From Chrysochromulina tobinii (lineage: Eukaryota > Haptophyta > Prymnesiales > Chrysochromulinaceae), in NCBI GenBank assembly GCA_001275005.1, contig JWZX01001967.1, positions 1-14,615 on the forward strand: DNA of 14,615 bases. The letters run 5' to 3'. Numbering within the stretch: position 1 is the first letter of the stretch; each line of letters begins with the position of its first letter. Under the pieces are notes generated by a model, which was not told the DNA's origin, ran no database searches, and worked only from the letters and a program-made list of their open reading frames with translations. A program made the position numbers and the translations under genes. Positions 6,899-13,056 of the stretch are shown piece by piece.

Positions 6899-7221
6899 GG
6901 TTGCTCTTGCGTCGCGCCGTCGACTCGCTTGGTCCAAGCGACGATCGTGCGTAGCGGCGGACGGACGTGTTTGCGGATCACCACGTCGCTCACGAAACAG
7001 AAGTTTGGTCCCACACTTTGACTTTCTAGTCAAACACAACACGCGGATACAAGCGGGCGCCCCACAGGTGCGCGCTCTCGCTCCTCGGCGAGGTGAGCCT
7101 GGCCGCGGAGCCCCTCTCCAGCCTCTCGAGACCACTGCCTTCTACATTGTCCTGGACTCTCCAATGGGGGGCAGTGGCGCTCGTCGAGGCCTGGACGTTA
7201 CACACGTCATGTTCAGCCAGT
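6899..7221. promoter_or_regulatory. Divergent promoter region between UBE2J and ADCK
   Basis: About 320 nt lie between the two start codons and must serve transcription in both directions. A possible 5' intron for the + strand gene has donor GTGCGT at 6947 and acceptor CCCCACAG at 7067. If used, an ATG at 6897 joins in frame to the kinase, adding an arginine-rich leader, but that ATG overlaps the opposite-strand UBE2J start codon. An out-of-frame ATG at 7164 precedes the chosen kinase start. No TATA box is clear. Confidence 0.5.
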
Positions 7222-9240
7222 ATGAGCAAACGAAGCTCACACATCGCGACGCCACATGCCACACACGAAATGTCTCGGCAACTTCGGGCGGTGCAACGCA
7301 ATTCGATGAGGCTCACCCTCTCCGTCACGTGTGCACGGACGCCGAGGAGGCGCGCCCTCGCCATCGCGTCTGCAGAGCGCAGTCTGGTCTCGGCCACATT
7401 ACCTGCCGCACGGTCGTGGCGATGGGCACGCCGCGGTGCTCTTGCCACTTGCGGCGTGGCCGTCGGCGCGGCCTACGCATCCTCGCCGGGCTTCCGCCGT
7501 TCCGTGACTTTTTGGAGCACGGTGGCACCTTTCTTTCTAGAGTACCAGGGCATCAAGCTGCGCGCTCGGATCGAGGGCTGCGACGGGGCCGTGCTCGAGC
7601 AGCGCGTCACCGAGTTCCACCACCGAACAGCGCCATGTGCTGTCGACATCATCCTCAGCTTGGGTGGAATCTACGTCAAAGTGGGTCAGTTCGTCTCGAC
7701 GATGGGAGCTGGCATCCTGGAGGATGTCTACATCCAGGCGCTGCGCCCGCTGCAGGACGGCGTGCCGCCTCGGAGTCTCGCCGAGGTGAGCGCCATCATC
7801 GAGGCCGACATCGGCGTGCCGATGGCCGAGCTCTTCATCTCATTCGAGCCGCGGCCGGTGGGCGCCGCTTCGATTGCTCAGGCGCATCGCGCCACGCTCA
7901 TCGATGGGCGCAAGGTGATCGTCAAGGTGCAATACCCGGAGGTGCCCGCCCTGTACGCCGCCGACTTCGACAACCTCGAGCTTGTGACGCGCCTCCTCTT
8001 TCCACAGAATCTGCCGCTCATCGAAGGGCTACGTCGGCGCCATCTCGCTGAGCTTGATTTTCGTCAGGAAGCGGCCAACCTGCGCGAGGTGCGTGCCAAC
8101 CTACAGGCTCGGGGGTTTGAGCCCTCGCTCGTGCGCGTGCCTGCGGTGCCCGATGCTCGCCTGTGCACTCGCCATGTCCTCGCGATGGAGTGCCTCGAGG
8201 GATGCAGCCTCGCTGCGGCCATCGAGCTCGAGATGAATGACGTGGCGAGGGCGCTCGGCATGGCGTCGGCGCAGGAGCTGCGCGCGCAGCTCATGAAGCG
8301 CGTGGCGGCGCACTTTGAGACCGGGGGCGGCGCACACCGTTTCGTCGACGCCGCCGAGGTCGCCGCGCCCCTCGTGCGCGCCTACGCCGTCGCCGCCCGA
8401 CGGCTTCGAGACATAGCCGCCTCGGCCGCCGGCTACAGCTGTGCCGCGTGCTCGGCACTCCTCCGCCTCGTAGGGCTGGGCCGACTCGTGCCGATTGGGC
8501 GGGGCGCCGATGCCGCACAGGGAGCGGGTGCTCGCGTGCTGAGGGCACGCCCGGACATTACTCGTGCACTGCGGACGCTCGTGCGGGTACATGGAGTGGC
8601 GCTGCTACTTGATGTGCGGGTCGCCCCTCGGATCGCCTTTCTGATCGCCCCTCGGATCGCCCCTCTGCCTGCTCCTGACCACAATGACTCGCGTGCGCCA
8701 CAGGGAGTATACAACGCAGACCCTCACCCGGGCAACGTGCTGCTGCTCCCTGACGGACGACTCGGCTTGATCGATTACGGCATGACAGGGCGCCTCGAGC
8801 CGCCCGAGCGGGAGGCGATCGCGCGCGTGGTGCTCGGCTTGGCGGCTGGTGACCAGCGAGCCGTCGTCGAAGAGTACGAGCGGGCCGGCTACCGGGCGTG
8901 CTGGCACTCGGGCGCACCCCACGGCCCCGACGCCGTCTTCCGCTTCGCCACTTTCCACCTCGACCGCATCGACCTCTCGCCCGTGCGCACCGGACCCGAC
9001 GGGGCGACGATGCCCGTGCTCGCCCTCTTCAAGTCCACGCTCGAAAAGGCCGTGCCCGACTGGGTTGAGCAGGCGCGACGGCTGGGCGGGCTGCTCATTG
9101 GGGTGGGCTCGCAGGCAGGCCGACCCATCTCGCTCGCGCACGAGTGGGCACCTATCGCCGAAGAGGTTTTGAGGGCAGCACACGGCACCAGGGCGCCGGA
9201 CGCACGAAGGCTCAGGACGCATCTCACCGGGCTCACGTGA
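7222..9240 (+). CDS. ABC1/ADCK (UbiB-like) atypical kinase, two exons
   Basis: Spliced model: 7222-8613 and 8704-9240, 642 residues. Members of this family (ADCK, COQ8, plant ABC1K) are atypical protein-kinase-like ATPases of mitochondria or plastids that support quinone and lipid metabolism. Hallmarks: KVGQ (residues 153-156) for the KxGQ motif; PVGAASIAQAH in place of the alanine-rich loop; lysine 235 in VIVKVQYP; ELDFRQEAANL; NADPHPGN; and LIDYG, where Tyr replaces the usual Phe of DFG. The segment RRSVTFWSTVAPFFLEYQ and the N-terminal leader resemble the mitochondrial ADCK1/ADCK5 side of the family. An alanine/arginine-rich leader (from the in-frame ATG at 7306, MRLTLSVTCARTPRRR) fits organelle import. 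About 100 variable residues precede the ADPHPGN motif. The start is uncertain: 7222, 7270 and 7306 are all possible. Confidence 0.88.
   Translation: MSKRSSHIATPHATHEMSRQLRAVQRNSMRLTLSVTCARTPRRRALAIASAERSLVSATLPAARSWRWARRGALATCGVAVGAAYASSPGFRRSVTFWSTVAPFFLEYQGIKLRARIEGCDGAVLEQRVTEFHHRTAPCAVDIILSLGGIYVKVGQFVSTMGAGILEDVYIQALRPLQDGVPPRSLAEVSAIIEADIGVPMAELFISFEPRPVGAASIAQAHRATLIDGRKVIVKVQYPEVPALYAADFDNLELVTRLLFPQNLPLIEGLRRRHLAELDFRQEAANLREVRANLQARGFEPSLVRVPAVPDARLCTRHVLAMECLEGCSLAAAIELEMNDVARALGMASAQELRAQLMKRVAAHFETGGGAHRFVDAAEVAAPLVRAYAVAARRLRDIAASAAGYSCAACSALLRLVGLGRLVPIGRGADAAQGAGARVLRARPDITRALRTLVRVHGVALLLDVRVAPRIAFLIAPRIAPLPAPDHNDSRAPQGVYNADPHPGNVLLLPDGRLGLIDYGMTGRLEPPEREAIARVVLGLAAGDQRAVVEEYERAGYRACWHSGAPHGPDAVFRFATFHLDRIDLSPVRTGPDGATMPVLALFKSTLEKAVPDWVEQARRLGGLLIGVGSQAGRPISLAHEWAPIAEEVLRAAHGTRAPDARRLRTHLTGLT
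8614..8703 (+). other. Probable in-frame intron of the ADCK gene (90 nt)
   Basis: Donor GAT|GTGCGGGTCG, acceptor GCGCCACAG|GGAGTA, phase 0. A branch-point-like CCTGACC lies about 30 nt upstream of the acceptor. Removal joins LVRVHGVALLLD to GVYNADPHPGN, matching the family spacing, in which the LxxxxGxxxxxDGFFxADPHPGN strand is continuous. The length is a multiple of three and has no stop, so retention would add 30 residues instead of truncating the protein. Confidence 0.78.
8620..8667 (+). repeat. Four 12-nt tandem repeats within the ADCK intron
   Basis: Units of the form (A/G)TCGCCCCTCGG or ATCGCCYYTCTG occupy most of the intron's first half. They are non-coding if the intron is spliced and encode IAPR-like blocks if retained. 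Confidence 0.8.
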
Positions 9241-9643
9241 AACTAGAAATAGCGGGTCGACGAGAGGATGACGCCACTGTCACTCAGTGATCCTGTGGAA
9301 TGCTGATTTGAAAAATAATAAGCCCTCCCCATTCCCCTTTGGATCAAATCACTCAATTCAAAATCAGGTGTTGGTGGAGGGGATAGTGATTAGTGTGTGA
9401 ATCCAGAATGAAGCCCTGTCCCCACTCGTCCCTTATCTTTATAACACAAATCAAATAAGGTTGTATTTAACAATAGAGCGCGGCTTTTTAGCTTCGATTC
9501 GTGAAACGGGCGTGCACCGGGCTCTGGCTCGGCGTGGGAGTCCACATTCACAATGATAAAGTAGGGGCTGTGAACATGTGAACCCGCTGTGTGAAGCGCG
9601 CCGCCGCGAGCGCGCGGCACCCTCTGTGTGAGCTGGCGGCGCA
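9241..9643. other. AT-richer intergenic region upstream of the sulfotransferase
   Basis: Stretch 9290-9480 is visibly lower in GC than anything nearby. It holds a TTTATAA motif at about 9438-9444 and a weak CCTTAT...ATAAGG inverted repeat around it. No gene is supported. It probably contains the 3' UTR of the ADCK gene and the promoter of the sulfotransferase. Confidence 0.5.
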
Positions 9644-10567
9644 ATGTCCCACGGCCTCATCGCATTCACGCAGGCCGTCGTTGCGGCCGATGCACCGCAT
9701 CAGCGCACCAACAGTCTCGGGTTCAGTTGTGACCGGGCAGACTACCCGCTCAAGACGTTCAAACGCAAGCAAACCGTGATGGTGCACATCCCAAAGACTG
9801 GCGGCACATCGCTTGCTCGGTGGGGTGTGCGCAGCGGCTACCATTTTGATCGCACGGATAAGAAGCATCGATTCGTTCATATGCGTGACCCAGCGGGCCG
9901 CGATCGAGCCAACTCCACCTTTCGCTTCAGCTTCGTGCGCAACCCATACACGCGCTTTGTGTCGCAGTACACGTTCTGCGCGTCAGGCCCGCACAAGACA
10001 TGGAACCGCGGCTTCCCTTGCCACCTCGTGCTCAAGCACAAGATGCCCTTTGACGAGTGGTGGGCTCATCTCTGGCGCTCCATCTTGCAAGTGGGCCACG
10101 GCCAGCTCCCGTCCATCCACGCGACACCAGCCGTGGACTTCCAGGCCGGCCATTTTGATGCTTCAGGGCGCCCCTTGTCAGCCAAAGACCCGGACGATCG
10201 AAAGACGACCAGTATGTGGTGCTCCGGCATCTGGTGGGGCAACTGCTACGGGCCCGTCTCGCAGTGGGTGTACGAGAACGGCCGCTCCGGCAATCGCGTC
10301 GTCGATTGGGTCGGGCGACTCGAGAACTTCACATCGGACTTTGCGTGCCTCCGACAGCTGCTCAACGACACCAAGCCCGGCGCTCCGGTGTTCCGGCCCG
10401 ACGGTCGCACTTTCCACGTGCGTAACTCGGCCTCTGCGACCAATGGAACACGCATCAGCACACGGGATTGGCTGCGTAATGAGAGCATCAGGCAGCTGGT
10501 GCTGGCGCACTACGCGGACGATTTTGACAACTTCGGCTATCCGCGAGAGGTGCCTTCGAGAGCCTGA
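9644..10567 (+). CDS. Sulfotransferase (carbohydrate-type, Sulfotransfer_2-like)
   Basis: 307 residues. PAPS-dependent sulfotransferases transfer sulfate to sugars or other acceptors. The 5'-phosphosulfate loop is HIPKTGGTS (residues 48-56); the 3'-phosphate-binding motif is FSFVRNPYTRFVSQY (95-109), with Arg99 and Ser107. The HIPKTGGTS form is typical of Golgi carbohydrate sulfotransferases rather than cytosolic SULTs. Five N-glycosylation sequons (NST, NFT, NDT, NGT, NES) and several cysteines fit a lumenal enzyme, yet the N-terminus shows no clear signal anchor, so an upstream exon may be missing. The substrate cannot be named. The 3' end of the reading frame is part of a 21-nt direct repeat. 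Confidence 0.87.
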   Translation: MSHGLIAFTQAVVAADAPHQRTNSLGFSCDRADYPLKTFKRKQTVMVHIPKTGGTSLARWGVRSGYHFDRTDKKHRFVHMRDPAGRDRANSTFRFSFVRNPYTRFVSQYTFCASGPHKTWNRGFPCHLVLKHKMPFDEWWAHLWRSILQVGHGQLPSIHATPAVDFQAGHFDASGRPLSAKDPDDRKTTSMWCSGIWWGNCYGPVSQWVYENGRSGNRVVDWVGRLENFTSDFACLRQLLNDTKPGAPVFRPDGRTFHVRNSASATNGTRISTRDWLRNESIRQLVLAHYADDFDNFGYPREVPSRA

Positions 10568-10610
10568 AGTCAAGTCAAGTCAAGTCATTGCTATCCGCGA
10601 GAGGTGCCTT
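10536..10610 (+). repeat. 21-nt direct repeats flanking an (AAGTC)4 array at the sulfotransferase 3' end
   Basis: Exact copies of GCTATCCGCGAGAGGTGCCTT lie at 10536-10556 and 10590-10610, 54 nt apart. Between them are the stop codon (10565-10567) and four AAGTC units (10567-10586). Each copy contains AG|GT, so the first GT and second AG bracket a 54-nt intron-like interval. Confidence 0.9.
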
Positions 10611-10900
10611 TGGGGTGGCACTCACGTCGCGAGGGCCACAGGCCGCGTGGTACTTTGCACCTCGACTAGAGCTCCCATACTTTCGAGCAGACGAGACCAC
10701 GTCCGGCGCGACTGGACACCGCACGCGAGGCACAAAGAACGCCGTGGCCCATGCTCGCCGCGGCCGCGCTACGCTATCAAGCTCCCCCGCCACCGTACAT
10801 GTAGTCACAAGTCAGTAGGTCAGACGACGTATGTCTGTCGAATTTAGAAATACTAAATAGGAGTCTCAGTCTAAAAAGGGGCCCTAGTACTTCCGGAGTT
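10568..10900. other. Intergenic region between convergent sulfotransferase and BUD23-like genes
   Basis: Holds the second copy of the 21-nt repeat, then no supported gene. A small perfect hairpin, ATTTAG-AAATA-CTAAAT, lies at 10842-10858 in a locally AT-rich patch just beyond the BUD23-like stop codon. It could mark transcript 3' ends, but that is speculative. Confidence 0.55.
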
Positions 10901-12628
10901 TCATTCCGAGCCCGAGTCCGCGGGATCGTGCAACGCCGACAAAAGCTCAGGAAGCTGTCTCTGAAGCTGCTCGAGTGAAGGGCACTCGCCGGCCGGCACT
11001 CGAAGCCGCTCGCGAAGCTCTGCCGCCGCGCGGCACTCCGCCAGACCCATCGCCCACTCGTCGCCAGCGCCACCTGGAGCCAAGAAGCCCTTGTTCTTAC
11101 GACGCTTGCGCCGGCGCTGGCCGTGCTCACCACGGCGCTGGTCATGCGCCTGCGGATGCGGCGACGGAGGCGGCGGCGGCGCGACAGCGCTCGTTACAGC
11201 GCTCATCAGACCCGCGCCAGTAGAGGCGCAGCTTTCGTCAGCTTCGTCGCACGCTTCGTCACGAGGAGGAGCTTCAATCTCGTCTGCCACGTCCGCCTCG
11301 GGGGGCTCGGCATGTCCACCTAGCCCTCTCCGCGCGCCCGCGACGGCGTCCTCGGCCTCCGCACGCCGCAGCCGGCGCAGCTGCGTGTGAGCCCATCGCA
11401 CGTGCTCCGCGCTGAGCCATGCCTCGTGGGCTGGATCGAGCTTCGGCACCGGCAGCTGCCTCGAGGACGCCCAGGCGCGGAGCGTGAGGGGGCAGGCGGC
11501 TCGGAGGGGCGCATGCATTCGGCAGATGCTGGGCGTCGTGCTGGGCGCGAAACCACCTGATGATGAGAGAGCCCCTGCCGCCGCCGGCTCCACCGCTGCG
11601 GCCGCGCTTGGCGCTTCGGCCATGCGTGGCACTGCATACACAAACCAACGGCGTCCGCTGGTGCGATGAGGCTGGTCGACAAGTGCCACGGCCGCGCACC
11701 CAGCCGCCCGCGCCGCCCTGACGATGAGGGTGGGATGCGTCTGAGGACACGACGGGTGAAATTGGAACGCCGCACACGGGGCGGAGCAGGTGGCGTCGAC
11801 GCTGCCGTCGACCCTCTCGCCGTCAACACCGCTGCTGCTGCTGCTGCGGCTGCGGCGGCGGTGGCCGAGTTCAGGCGCTGTACCGAGCACCCGCGCTGTC
11901 TCAACGAAGAGTGTGCCCAGTCTCTCCTCGGCCGACCGACCACGCACCGGCTCGCAAAGGAATTGGAGGGCGCTGACCGAGGTGAGGCCATCAAAGAGGC
12001 CGGTGCGGAGCGGCAGCGGCTGCGACATGTCCGCCTGCACCACCTCGGCGCCCGCGCGTCGCGCCGTCCTGAGCATCTCGAGTGACAGGTCGATTCCGAT
12101 CACCGCGCAGCCGCGGCGCACGAGCGGACCGATCGAGAGGCCCGAGCCGCAGCCGAGGTCGAGCACTAGCGGCGGCGCGCCCGTCGGCGCGCTCGGCAGG
12201 CCGGCGAGCTCCGCACAACGATGCGTGAGCTCCTCCTGAGCACCTCCGAGCGCCGCCGTGTAGCCCTCGGCACGGAACTCGTCGTAGTATGCGTTGATGC
12301 CCGCAGCGTCGCCCTCGGCACGCTGCGCGATATACCACGCGCTCACGCAGCCCGCGAGCTCGGCCGTGCCGCCGCCGAAGATGCCGCCAGCACGTAGCGC
12401 GGCATCGACTGTGGCCGCTCGCTCATCGGGAAGGCGTATGGGCTTACCACGTTCGGTGACGGCACGCGTCAGGCCAAGCACGGTGGTCCGCACGTCCGAG
12501 TGCACGCGCGTAGGCAGAAGGCCGATGTCACGGCTCACGCCGAAGATGCGCACCGAGAGCGAGCGGGTGGCCTCCGCCATCTGCCAGAAATCACACGTCC
12601 CTCTCTGAAAAAGAGCCGTGAAGACCAT
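10901..12628 (-). CDS. BUD23: BUD23-like 18S rRNA (guanine-N7) methyltransferase with long extensions
   Basis: Open on the - strand from 12739 (GTG); the first ATG is at 12628, giving 575 residues. Class I SAM methyltransferase: motif I VLDLGCGSGLS, acidic motif II VIGIDLSLEML, ADMSQPLP, and LFDGLTSVSALQFLC. The combination YYDEFRAEGYT upstream, SALQFLC, CAAFQFHP and VDQPHRTSGRRWFVYA matches BUD23/WBSCR22, which methylates 18S rRNA in 40S assembly with TRM112. A basic RRRKRRKNKGF near the C-terminus fits the basic tail of that family. Unusual: about 110 unrecognised N-terminal residues before YYDEF, a serine-rich insert after ARVLG, and about 240 residues after the methyltransferase core (BUD23 is normally under 300 residues). 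The start could also be 12580. Methyltransferase is firm; the BUD23 assignment is probable. Confidence 0.75.
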   Translation of the reverse strand: MVFTALFQRGTCDFWQMAEATRSLSVRIFGVSRDIGLLPTRVHSDVRTTVLGLTRAVTERGKPIRLPDERAATVDAALRAGGIFGGGTAELAGCVSAWYIAQRAEGDAAGINAYYDEFRAEGYTAALGGAQEELTHRCAELAGLPSAPTGAPPLVLDLGCGSGLSIGPLVRRGCAVIGIDLSLEMLRTARRAGAEVVQADMSQPLPLRTGLFDGLTSVSALQFLCEPVRGRSAEERLGTLFVETARVLGTAPELGHRRRSRSSSSSGVDGERVDGSVDATCSAPCAAFQFHPSCPQTHPTLIVRAARAAGCAAVALVDQPHRTSGRRWFVYAVPRMAEAPSAAAAVEPAAAGALSSSGGFAPSTTPSICRMHAPLRAACPLTLRAWASSRQLPVPKLDPAHEAWLSAEHVRWAHTQLRRLRRAEAEDAVAGARRGLGGHAEPPEADVADEIEAPPRDEACDEADESCASTGAGLMSAVTSAVAPPPPPSPHPQAHDQRRGEHGQRRRKRRKNKGFLAPGGAGDEWAMGLAECRAAAELRERLRVPAGECPSLEQLQRQLPELLSALHDPADSGSE

Positions 12629-12830
12629 TTCAGAGAGAACCCCTGACACTATCGCTCGGAGCTCACGCACGTCGCACGTCGGGACACGAATCTCCACAGG
12701 TTCACATTTGGTCTTCCCTGAACGTTTCTTCTCAGTCACTCAGAGCTTTGCATGCATCATTCTATACATGGTGGAAGTGGCTGTCCTCGGAGCTGTTGTC
12801 GGCCTGCAGAGTGGAAAGGGCAGCTTTCTA

Positions 12831-12860
12831 AGAGCCAATCAACTGAGAGCCGATCAACTC
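12831..12860 (+). repeat. Imperfect 15-nt tandem repeat
   Basis: AGAGCCAATCAACTG followed directly by AGAGCCGATCAACTC: 13 of 15 positions match. It is upstream of the BUD23-like gene; CCAAT in the first copy is on the + strand, opposite to the gene. Function unknown. Confidence 0.7.
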
Positions 12861-12905
12861 AAGCGAGGAGAGCGCAGAGTGTGGTCGCGTGTACGACCGT
12901 CATAT

Positions 12906-12915
12906 CCGATATCGG
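12906..12915. promoter_or_regulatory. CCGATATCGG palindrome flanked by GTCATAT repeats
   Basis: A perfect 10-bp palindrome with GTCATAT immediately on its left and again overlapping its right side. It is a possible dimer-binding site in the upstream region of the BUD23-like gene; no factor can be named. Confidence 0.3.
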
Positions 12916-13056
12916 TCATATTGGAGAAACATCGCCACTAAGCCACTCCTAAACCACCATGTCGACCTCCTCGATGGTCTCAACGTGGGAAGTTTCTCGT
13001 GTTATTGTCAAGTCACTGACTTTCACGCACGCTGCATATTTATGCGCACGCATGCA

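Larger units (their letters stand above)
12629..13056. other. Intergenic region upstream of the BUD23-like gene
   Basis: Promoter side of the BUD23-like gene and 3' flank of the TIR-kinase gene, both on the - strand. It holds a two-copy 15-nt tandem repeat and a CCGATATCGG palindrome (listed separately). The BUD23-like frame stays open to 12739, so part of this may be coding if an upstream exon exists. No other gene seen. Confidence 0.55.

Noticed and set aside
7057-7075. A further introner core at the CCCCACAGGTGCGCGC match
   Set aside because: Only the acceptor end and following GTGCGCGC match; none of the core's first 40 bases is present upstream.
6813-8051. 412-codon + strand open frame over the ADCK 5' half
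   Set aside because: Arginine-rich out-of-frame reading; the kinase motifs lie in the other frame.
9425-9465. Hairpin as a bacterial-style terminator
   Set aside because: The stem is only about six pairs and the context is eukaryotic.
11840-11900. Intron in the serine-rich insert of the BUD23-like gene, ending in the CAG repeats
   Set aside because: The visible donors (phase 0 or 1) and the AGC-repeat acceptors (resuming at codon position 3) are phase-incompatible.
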